From IMG/VR virus record IMGVR_UViG_3300010354_000648, positions 1 through 24,056 of that record: a stretch of DNA of 24,056 bases; one strand, given 5' to 3'. A program made the translations under genes and the position numbers. The notes beneath the pieces are model-generated. The model was not told the origin of the DNA, did no database searches, and saw only the letters and a program-made list of their open reading frames with translations. The DNA is from a virus. This document shows, one piece after another, positions 1 to 10,100 of the stretch. Position 1 is the first letter of the stretch; the number at the start of each line of letters is the position of its first letter.

Positions 1-1
1 T

Positions 2-3000
2 ACTACAGGAATTGCAACAGTAAGAAATGTTACATTTTCACTCCCAAATGCAACAACATTTGCAATAAATGGTGCTAACCCAACTATTTCTGGTACAAGC
101 ACTGGAACTTTAACTTTATTCAATACGGCGTTAACTAGGGTTGATGCTTTCCAAGCAGCAACAGATATAGTCATTGGTGGAGTAACAGGTGTTACTACGA
201 TTAGAAATAATTTAAATGTACCAGGATTAGATGCATTTGATATTCAAATTTCGGGAATATCAACATTCTTTGATAGCATTAATCAACCAGTTGGAACTAC
301 AAATTTAAATCAATTAGTAGTTTCGGGAGTAACTACTCTAGGTGGAATTAGTAATTTTGCAAATGATATTAATTCTATAAACATAATTAATTCTGGAACA
401 GTAAATACATCATCATTAAACGTTACTGGTGTTTCTACACTAAGGGGTGATTTAAATGTACGCGGAAATCTTACTGTTGATGGCAATGTCACATCAGTTA
501 ATTCATCGGTTTTACAAATAGATGATATAAACATTGAACTTGGTGTTGTGACAACACTATCTGGAATACAAGGATCTGTTGTAAGTGGTGCAAATGCAAT
601 TACATTAGACACAAATTTATACACTACAACTGGATTAATTCCAGGACAAACAATAACACAAACTGCAGGTACAGGTTCAATAGCATCTGGTACTGTTAGA
701 ATTGCAACTATAGTTTCAGCATCAACGTTTACAGTTGATGCACTACATTTGACAACAGGTGACATTACATTCAATGTTGGTGGAGCAACAGATTATACTG
801 CTAATGATGGTGGGGTTACTTTATATGGAACTACAAACAAGAGAATTTATTATTCAAGAGTTGACGATTCTTGGAGATCTACTGAAAACTTAGAACTTCT
901 TGGAGGTAAATCCTACAAAATAAATGGACAAGAGTTATTAAGAGAAACTCAACTAACAATTCAAAATGCCAATATTGGTGGAATTGCTACTATATCAAAT
1001 TTAAATTCTAATAATAGTTCAACATTTATTGGCACTGTTGGAAATCTTTTAGGAAATAATATTTACTATGTTGGAATATCAAGCTTCAACGAAACTTACG
1101 TTTCAGTAGGTATCGTTACAAACTTAAGAGCAGATTACTTTACATTAACAAATAAAGAAACTTTAATCGTATCTCAAAATAATTCTGTAATAGGACCAAA
1201 TACAAATAGAATTGCAATTAATACTACTGGTCTAAGACCAGAGATGACTGTTTATTCTACTGGAACTGAACTATTACCAAACACCACAATTCTGTCTATA
1301 GATGCTCCAGGTGTTATTACAATTACACCATCATCTATTAATCCATCCCAAACTACAACATCTACCGTGAGGGTAGTTGATGATCCTCGTGCTGGTGTTG
1401 CTAGCATTACAAAATTAAAAGCACATGTAGGTATCTTTACTAATTTTGATACAAGCAATGCAAATATAACTGGCATAGCAACAGCACAGCGTCTTTATGT
1501 AAACACAGACATCTATACACCTGGTATTTCATCAGCAGAAACTGTTACCGCTCGTGTTGGTTTAGTTACATTCTTAAGTGGAAATAATATTCAATACACT
1601 GGTGTTGGTACTATTAACACACTAAGAACAAATATTGGATTTGTTACAAATTTAGTTGGTACTAATCTTTGGTATTCTGGCATTTCAACACTACCAATTT
1701 TAAATACTAATGTTGGTATAGTCACATTCTTAACGGGTACTAATATTGTTTATAGTGGAATTGGTACTATAGACACCATAAGGTCTAATGTTGGATTTGT
1801 TACTACATTCTATGGTAGAGATATCCAAGTCACTGGAGTAACAACTACACCAACTATAAGAGTTAATACTGGATTTGTAACTACTATTTCTGGAACAAGA
1901 GCAACATATCCAGATATCGATAATACAAATTTATATAATACTGGAATAGCAAGTTTCACGAATTTAAGAACTAATGTTGGTATTGTAACATTTTTAACAG
2001 GAACTAATTTAAGTTACACTGGAATTGGTACTATTAATGATGTAAGATCAAACATTGTATATTCTGGAATTGGTACTATTGATACATTAACATCAACTGA
2101 TGTTACCATTTCAAATATATTAGATGTTCTAGAAATTATTACCAACAGAATAGGTACAATTAATTTAGATACAACAGATTTAAATGTCACTGGTGTATCT
2201 ACTATAGCATCTCTTACTGTACAAAATGTTGCAATAACTTCTGCTACTGGCGATAATTTCCAGACAACTACAATAACTGGTGAAAATTTAATATCTGATA
2301 GAATATATTCAGTAGGAATTACTAGTTTATCACAATTCTTTGGAAATATTGGATTTGTAACAAGTCTAACTGCTACAAATGTATCTTCTGGACTTGGAAC
2401 TATTACAACATTAAACAATACCAATTTTTACAACACTGGTGTTGGTACGGTTCTTGACTTAAGAACTAATGTAGGTTTAGTAACATTCTTAAGAGGTACT
2501 AATCTTACTTACAGTGGAATTGGTACTGTAGATACACTAAGATCTAATGTTGGATTTGTTACATTCCTAGAAGGAACCAATATTGCCTATAGTGGAATTG
2601 GTACTGTAGATACACTAAGATCTAATGTTGGATTTGTTACTACATTATCGGGTACAAACTTATCCTTTACTGGTGTTACTACATTAGTAACCGTAAATGC
2701 AAGTACTCTTCAAATTGGTAATATCACAAATACGGATACAGTTAGAACTAATGTAGGTTTAGTAACATTTATAAGTGGTACTAATATTGTTTATACTGGT
2801 ATTGGTACTATTGAAACTTTAAGAAACAACGTTGGATTTGTTACATTCCTAACAGGAACTAATCTTGCTTATAGTGGAATTGGTACTATTGATACATTAA
2901 GAACTAATGTTGGATTTGTTACTTCAATTTCAGGTACAACTGCATCATATACAAATGGAATATTTAATGTATTAAATGCACCAACTGGAATTATTACTGG

Positions 3001-4141
3001 ACTATCTGGTACTAGAGCCACCTACGTAGACTTTGATACTACAAACATATACGCTTCTGGTATAGGATCTATCTCTACATTAAGAACTAACATTGGATTT
3101 GCAACATTCTTATCAGGAACTAACTTAAATTATTCTGGAGTTTCTACGGTTGGATTTACTAGCGCAACAAACCTAAATGTATCTGGTATTACAACGATTA
3201 ATACGTTATTAATATCACCGAACAATACATTCAATTATATCTCTGGTGGTATAGATCTTGCCTTCAGTGGTATCGGTACTATTAGTAATTTAAGATCTAA
3301 CGTTGGTATTGTAACTTTCATATCTGGAACAAATCTTAACTACTCTGGGGTTGGTACAATTCCAACAATACAAAATACTAATATTGTAAGTACTGGTATA
3401 GCAACTGTAAATCAGTTGAATGGAACTAATTTAAACTTTACTGGAATTTCAACCTTTAATGCAATTAAAGGTAATAGTTTAGAAATTAATGATCTTGATA
3501 TTTTTGGATCTAATCTACTATACGCTGGAATAGCGACGTTTACAAGTAGATTAGATTCTACAAATGTATCCAATTTTAACTTCTTTAATGCAACTAATAT
3601 CGCTATTACTGGTGTAGGAACTTTACCTATAATAAGATCCGATCATATTCAAAATACTGGCGTAACTACTACTGGTAGATTACGTGTTGGTGTAGGTGGA
3701 ACTATCTTAACTGCAGATGCTACATCTGGAATCGGTTCTGTTGGTATCAATACAGTTTCACCAAACTCAGCACTTCATGTATATGGCGATTTACAAATAA
3801 GAGGAAATACTCTTGTAGGAACTATTTCGACAACTCTAACTTCAAATGCAACTGTTCAAGTGCATACTGCGCTATCGAGGGAAATATTTAGATCTGTAGA
3901 ATATACAGTACAAACTTCTATAGGAAATACTCATCAAATCGTTAAGATTTTATCAATTCATGATGGAGTAACATGTTCAAATTCTGAGTATTCAAATCTC
4001 TCAACTGGCGTTGATGTAGCATCCTATGATGTTGTTATAGATAACTCTATACCACCTGGATTTATCGCTTTAAGAGTAACACCAGTATCTAATGTTGGGG
4101 TAACAACAGTAGTCGTTAACTTCATAGCTAACAGAATATAA
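2..4141 (+). CDS. Fibre-like virion structural protein, 5' end outside the window
   Basis: The frame is open from position 2 to the TAA at 4139-4141, giving 1379 visible codons and no start. A GTG at 548 lies inside a conserved segment and is not the start: residues before it (LNVRGNLTVDGNV, then DDINIEL) continue a domain I know from T4-like marine phage structural proteins. This domain runs on to about nt 960 with an IYYSRVDDSWRSTENLELLGGKSYKING-type region (key residues W, L-GG, Y-ING). After it come at least 15 copies of a ~26-residue repeat, then a C-terminal block (from about nt 3660) with VGINTxxPNSALHVYGD, which is common near the ends of phage fibres. The repeat region probably forms an elongated trimeric beta-structure on the virion exterior. 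That is inference; no enzymatic motif is visible. The stop codon overlaps a late promoter for the next gene. Family-level call is solid; the exact virion position is not known. Confidence 0.85.
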   Translation, partial: TTGIATVRNVTFSLPNATTFAINGANPTISGTSTGTLTLFNTALTRVDAFQAATDIVIGGVTGVTTIRNNLNVPGLDAFDIQISGISTFFDSINQPVGTTNLNQLVVSGVTTLGGISNFANDINSINIINSGTVNTSSLNVTGVSTLRGDLNVRGNLTVDGNVTSVNSSVLQIDDINIELGVVTTLSGIQGSVVSGANAITLDTNLYTTTGLIPGQTITQTAGTGSIASGTVRIATIVSASTFTVDALHLTTGDITFNVGGATDYTANDGGVTLYGTTNKRIYYSRVDDSWRSTENLELLGGKSYKINGQELLRETQLTIQNANIGGIATISNLNSNNSSTFIGTVGNLLGNNIYYVGISSFNETYVSVGIVTNLRADYFTLTNKETLIVSQNNSVIGPNTNRIAINTTGLRPEMTVYSTGTELLPNTTILSIDAPGVITITPSSINPSQTTTSTVRVVDDPRAGVASITKLKAHVGIFTNFDTSNANITGIATAQRLYVNTDIYTPGISSAETVTARVGLVTFLSGNNIQYTGVGTINTLRTNIGFVTNLVGTNLWYSGISTLPILNTNVGIVTFLTGTNIVYSGIGTIDTIRSNVGFVTTFYGRDIQVTGVTTTPTIRVNTGFVTTISGTRATYPDIDNTNLYNTGIASFTNLRTNVGIVTFLTGTNLSYTGIGTINDVRSNIVYSGIGTIDTLTSTDVTISNILDVLEIITNRIGTINLDTTDLNVTGVSTIASLTVQNVAITSATGDNFQTTTITGENLISDRIYSVGITSLSQFFGNIGFVTSLTATNVSSGLGTITTLNNTNFYNTGVGTVLDLRTNVGLVTFLRGTNLTYSGIGTVDTLRSNVGFVTFLEGTNIAYSGIGTVDTLRSNVGFVTTLSGTNLSFTGVTTLVTVNASTLQIGNITNTDTVRTNVGLVTFISGTNIVYTGIGTIETLRNNVGFVTFLTGTNLAYSGIGTIDTLRTNVGFVTSISGTTASYTNGIFNVLNAPTGIITGLSGTRATYVDFDTTNIYASGIGSISTLRTNIGFATFLSGTNLNYSGVSTVGFTSATNLNVSGITTINTLLISPNNTFNYISGGIDLAFSGIGTISNLRSNVGIVTFISGTNLNYSGVGTIPTIQNTNIVSTGIATVNQLNGTNLNFTGISTFNAIKGNSLEINDLDIFGSNLLYAGIATFTSRLDSTNVSNFNFFNATNIAITGVGTLPIIRSDHIQNTGVTTTGRLRVGVGGTILTADATSGIGSVGINTVSPNSALHVYGDLQIRGNTLVGTISTTLTSNATVQVHTALSREIFRSVEYTVQTSIGNTHQIVKILSIHDGVTCSNSEYSNLSTGVDVASYDVVIDNSIPPGFIALRVTPVSNVGVTTVVVNFIANRI
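1553..3334 (+). repeat. ~26-residue (78-nt) protein repeat array in the first fibre gene
   Basis: The consensus is roughly TNLxYSGIGTIDTLRSNVGFVTFL followed by x-G. The NVGFVTFL-type core recurs at least 15 times, for example near 1630, 1711, 1789, 1975, 2347, 2467, 2548, 2626, 2749, 2830, 2908, 3088 and 3301. Two adjacent copies are identical over 50 nt (2513-2562 and 2591-2640), exactly 78 nt apart. Some copies are shortened, as at 2040-2085 where a SGIGTI half-unit follows with no NVGFVT core between. The repeat is in the coding frame and is not CRISPR-like. Confidence 0.9.
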
Positions 4142-4144
4142 ATA
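4137..4144 (+). promoter_or_regulatory. T4-type late promoter, TATAAATA
   Basis: TATAAATA is an exact match to the T4 late promoter -10 element. Transcription would start near 4150 and give a short leader holding the ribosome binding site of the 3255-residue fibre gene. The TAA stop of the preceding gene (4139-4141) lies inside the element. Confidence 0.75.
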
Positions 4145-4165
4145 AACTAAGATAAAAAATTACGC

Positions 4166-4173
4166 AAAGGGGA
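4166..4173 (+). promoter_or_regulatory. Ribosome binding site deciding a TTG start
   Basis: AAAGGGGA ends 9 nt before the TTG at 4183. No ATG or GTG lies at a suitable distance in this frame, and the encoded N-terminus (M)ADKNFRVKHG matches the usual beginning of marine T4-like structural proteins. TTG is therefore taken as the real start. Confidence 0.7.
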
Positions 4174-4182
4174 TAGTGAACC

Positions 4183-7100
4183 TTGGCTGATAAGAATTTT
4201 AGGGTAAAGCATGGTATCAATATTGATACCGAGAGATTAGTAGACGTTAATAGAAACATCGTAGCTGGTGTTACTACGTTCGCTCATGCAAGGGTAACTG
4301 GTGTTACAACCGTAGGTATTATTTCTGCCACCAATGGTGCTGGTGGAATGGGTATTGTAACATTCCAATCACAAATCGCTATTGAAAGTGGTGGACAAAG
4401 GATAACAATTACCCCACCAAGTCAAACGTCTGGATTTGTATCTTCATTTACTTTGACACTTCCAGCAAAACCTGGAACTGATGGACAAGTACTAACATAT
4501 GGTCCTGATGGAGTTCTAGGTTTTACTACCAATGGATTATATGAAAATAGATATTATGTCTCCTCAGCAAATGGAGATGATAATAATGACGGTAGATCAA
4601 AACCATTTAAAACTATTAAAAAGGCTGCTCAAGCAGCATCTTTTAGGTCATTCCAGTTACCAGGTGGAAGATATATAGATGCTGGTAATTTATTAACTGC
4701 TAATAGACAATTTATTCAAGAAGAAGTTGTTTCATATTTAGAATTTAATTTTCCAAACATTTATACAGATAAACCTGATTATGACAGAGCAATTTGTATA
4801 AGAGATGTTGGATACATTGTAGATGCTATTGCATACGACCTCTCTTACAGTGGAAATAGTAAGTCAGTAGAAGCTGGTCTTGCTTATTGGAGTGGTGGTG
4901 TATCTTATGTTCAAGGAGAAGAAAGTGAAGCATTGTTTGCATATAATTATATAAAATTCTTAGCACAATATGTAATTAATAATCAAACTCCACCAACATT
5001 ATATCAAAATGTAATTACACAAACCTTTGATTTTACCATTACTGATGATCCAGCTAATGTAAATATCAATAGATTTCATAGATCAAAGGACGCTAGAAAT
5101 TTAATCGTAAATAATAGACAAGAAATTATTGACAAGTCTCTTGCTGCAGTAGCAATTGCTCACTCGGACTTTTATTTTCCAAATGAAAGTTCTACTAACG
5201 CAAGATCCAGATATTATGATGCTTATAGATTAATTCAACAAAATAGACAAACTATTATTGATTATTCTTATGCTGGAATAGCAACTGCATATCCAGCATT
5301 TGTAAATCCAAATCCTAACAAGTGTAGGAGAGATTTGGGTTATTTTATCGATGCAATTTCTACGGATGTTTTTACTGGTGGTAATAACTACGCTAGAGAA
5401 TTTGTATTAAAATATTTTACTGGTGTTGGTATTGGTAGTCTTGCTGGTGAAGAGCAGCAAACTATCTACGCATTTAGATACGCTGGAGACTTAATGAGAG
5501 AGGCGATAACAAATCGTCTTCCAATCAAAGATTTAACTGTTTCTGTAGGATCAACCACATATGGTGGAATAGGAACAGCAAATAATTACAATAATCAACA
5601 ATCTATTGCCTTTGATATTTTATTCAATCAAGAAGGTGATCAATATATTCTGAACGCACAAACAATCCCATCAAATACAAGCCCAAATGCTTGTTTTGAT
5701 GTTCAAACTAATATTGTTTCTCTTGTTGGTATTGTTACTAGTGTCATCGGAGCAGGTAACACAACAAGTTTACCAGCATATAATGGTGGATATTTTGCTG
5801 GAATTACAACATCGTGTAATGTTATTTGTGGAAGTATTGGTATTGGATCCACAAACATAATAGGCGGTAGAAAGTGTGCAAGAGATCTTGGATATATTGT
5901 TGACGCTATCGCACAAGATATTTCTTACCAGTCAAATCAACACATCATATATGCAACAAAAGCATATTTTGATGGTGCGGGTGTTCCAATATCAAATGGT
6001 CTATTAGGTGAGCAATCACAATCAGTAACTGCATTCCAAGCAGCAAGAGATTATGCAAAGTTGGCGATTACAAATCAATTAAATTATCAAGATTTAACTA
6101 TAATTGCAGATTCACTTACTGGGTTCAATACAAGTCCATCTTCTTGTGCAAATGTTAGAGCAAATATTGATAGTTTAGTTGGAATTCTAACAGCAGCAAT
6201 TACAAATGGAAATCTGTCATCTGTTCCAGCAACTGGTATAGGAGCAACAACAGATTGTGCAAATGTTAGATCTGCCATTGTAAACTCAGTAGGTATTATA
6301 ACTTCTATCATTGGTATAGGTACTACTGCAGCACCAGCAGTGTCTTTACCAACAACACTATCCAGACCAATCTGTATATTTGTAGAAGCTGGAGATTATG
6401 TAGAAGATAACCCAATTCTCCTTTATGATGATGTTGCCGTTGTTGGTGATAACCTTAGAAATACAATTATTAGACCACAAAACGCAGGTAAAGATCTTTT
6501 CCGAGTTAGGAAAGGTTGTTATGTAACTGGTTTTGCTATGAAAGACTATATTGATGCTGCTGGTGTGCCTCAATATACTTTCGATTATGCTGTAGCATTT
6601 GACGACCCTCTTGATACATTTACAAGTAGAATTGGATATGCAGTAAAAACTGATAAACCAGCAATTACAAGATCACCATATATTCAAAACTGCTCTATAC
6701 TGTCATTCTTAGGCGCAAATGGTATCCTTGTTGATGGTGCAAAAATACAATCACCTAACGTTGCAAATATACCAGAAGAAGGAGAAAACCCTGTATCGGG
6801 AGGACAACCACAATTTGGTAAATCCATGGTTGCTGCGGCATTTACCATGGTTTCGTTTGGTGGAATTGGATGGAGAACTATAAATGATGGTTACGCTCAA
6901 GTAGTTTCTTGCTTCCAAATTTTCTGTAAGTATGGATCATTAACACAATCTGGTGGATACTTATCAATCACAAACTCGGCAACTAACTTTGGTTTATATG
7001 CACTAAGATCTTCTGGATTTAATGAAAGATCTTATGTATTCGATAGAGGTAGAATTGCGGCAACAGGAACAAGCAGTGGTGCCCAAACATTAAGAACAAT

Positions 7101-10100
7101 TGGTTTAGGAAGAACTGATCAAGATCTATATGTTCTAAGATTCTTTGATAATGCTGGAAATGATGATACAGCAGATTTTAAACCAGTTGTAACTCAAGCA
7201 ACATTCCAACCAACAGTAGGTCTTAACACTGCAACAGATAGATTTACCGTTGTTGCACACCCATTTTTAAATGGAGATACTGTATTATACATTGGTGATG
7301 AAAACTCAGCCCCTCAAAGAGTTATTGAGGGTATGGTTAGCGGTAACCAGTATTACTTGGGATACATCGATGCTAATACATTCCAACTATATGAAGATGA
7401 AGCATTAACAAGAATTGTTAACACAAAATCAAGACCTACTGGAATTAATACGTTCCAGAAAGGAAATGTAGAATTTTTCGCATCAGAAATTTTAGATTCA
7501 CACAACGACTATCAAATTGTTTCTCTTGCAAGTACAACCTCATCATTGAACTTTGTTTCTGGTAGACAAATTACACAATTAGTTCCTGGTGGAACTGCAG
7601 TTGGATATGCTTATACTTACAATTCAACAAAGAGAGAGTTAGTAGTTTCAGTAGAATCTTCTGGTGGCGTAACTAGACTATTTGGAGTAACAGATGGTGT
7701 TGCGACGTTAAAAATTAATGACCATAGTGGAAGCCCAGTTTCTATCGCTGTTACTGGTGTTGCTGGAGTTAGCACTTATTATACCGTTGAATGTAAAGTT
7801 GGTGCTACAATACCAGATACTGTTATCAACGGTGTAGGTAATTTACCAGAGACTTACAAATTACACTTCCATAGACCATCTATTATCAACTCTTCATCTC
7901 ACACATGGGAGTTCTCTGGATCTGGTACTGACTATAATGCATTACCAGAGAACGGAGGAAAAACAATAACGTCTACCGAACAACTTTCGGAACTTGGTGG
8001 TCGTGTTTATTCTTCTGGAACTAATGAATTAGGTGACTTTAAGATTGGTAGCTTTATTACTGCATATAATAGAACTGGTAATATTGTCTTTAATAATAAA
8101 GTTACCATTGGTCAGTTAGATTCTCTGAGATTAAGTCTTTCTGGTGGTGTTGCTGTTGAAGAGTTCTCAACTGATATTGGACTTGGTGATAATGAAATCG
8201 GAGGTCCACAGAATAAGAGAGTTTCAACTCAACTAGCGGTTAGAACATTCTTAAACAATAGACTGGGAAGCTTTATTGATAAATCAATTTCAACCAATGC
8301 TGTTCCAAGTGCTATCGTTCAATTAAATTCAAATGGACAGATTAACCCAGACCTTATTCCACCAAAAGTCGTTAACTACTACACAGCGAGTGTTTCTGGT
8401 GGAAGAACAGATCTAGTTAATAGAATACCAGCAATAAACCTTCAAAGTGGGGATACTGTTCTTGAACCAGCAAGTGGATATGTACTAACTAATGATCTTT
8501 TTGGTCAGTATTTAATTCTAAGTAGCACTACAAGAAATTATAACTACTTAAACGGTGATGAAATAATTGGAACGAATAGTGCTGGGGGTGCGATTGGAAT
8601 TGTCACTGCACCACCTTCAAATGCAGTTGGATATGGAACAACGGGTCTTGTAAAAGGTGTTTTACTATCAGCAACTATAACCTCTGGCGGTTCTGGTTAT
8701 ACAAATCCAGGTATCTACACATGCGTTCTCGATAGAACAACTGGAATTGGTACTAGTGCAAGAGCTGCTATAACTGTCGGTGCTTCTGGAACAGTAACAG
8801 CAATTAGTGTTAATTTTGGTGGACGTGCTTATACTTCAGGTGATGTTTTAACTATCAATAATGCAACGCTTCTTGGTGGAAGAACTGGTGGTGCCAACTT
8901 TACTGCTACTGTCAGCATAGTAGAAACTAGACTATATTTAAGATTAACAAATAATCAAAAGTTTACTGCCTCAACATCTTTACCTGATTACATTACTGAT
9001 AGAGATGCTGTAGGTATTGGTACAAGTTTACAAATACAGTATCAAAAAACTTTTACACCAACAGATATTAGTATTGGTGGTGGTGTAGACTTTACAAATA
9101 ATAGAATAGTTGTCGGTCTTTCAACTTTTACAAATGGAGATCCTGTAATTTATTCTTCCGCTGGAGGAAATGTTATTGATGGATTAACACAGAGTGATAC
9201 TTATTATATTAAGAGAGTTGGTCTAAGTTCAGTAGAACTTCATACTACATATGGATTAACATCTTTAGTACCTCTAACTGGCAGTGGAACTGGTACACAT
9301 AGCTTAACGAGAGTTGGTGTAAACACTTCTGATGATTTTATAGTATTTGAAAAGCATGGATTTGCAACTGGTGATGCGGTAAGAGTTTCTGGACCAACTC
9401 CAGTGGGCGTAACAACTGGAGCATTCTATTTTGTTGGTTCAATTGTTACTAATGCATTTACTCTTCATTCCACAAGAGCAGACGCTACTTCTTCAGTAAA
9501 TGGATCAACATTTAGTCCAGTAGGATTAGGAAGCACAGCAACTGGAACAGTAACATTTACCAAACAGAACGTTCAATATAACTCTACGGTTAATACATCG
9601 TCAAACATTTTGGACAACTGGAGTGTTCTTGCAACATCTTCAGTCGATGCAGCAAATATAACCAGCGGAACAATTTCACCTTCAAGACTTGGATCTGGTA
9701 GTGCAAACTCCGATACATTCTTGAGAGGAGATTCTACGTTCGATAGAGTTGTAACAAGAGTTGGAATTGCTACTACCGAACCTTTAAGTGCTACTGCTTC
9801 ATTTACAGAAAGTGCTCCAGGTGGAATTGGTATTAACACTTATATTGGTAAAGTTAATCTTTCTATCCAAAGAGTTAAAACTGTAATCGGTCAAGATTAT
9901 ACATCTTTAGGTGTATCTAAATTTAAGACTTCTACGTTTAGTATAGGAAGTGATGGTGAAGTTTCTATTAAAAATTCATCAACAGGTGATATTGATGCGG
10001 CATCTTTAGGTGGTCAAGCAGGTTCTTACTATCTAAATCCAGTAAACTTCACGTCATCTATCCCTATTTCAAAAGGTGGTACTGGATTGGCAGCTCTCCC

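Noticed and set aside
548-550. GTG as start of the first fibre gene
   Set aside because: The frame is open and clearly coding back to position 2, and 548 falls within a conserved domain; the real start is outside the window.
1553-3334. Regular repeats as a CRISPR array
   Set aside because: They are in one reading frame, imperfect, and encode the fibre repeat; there are no unique spacers.
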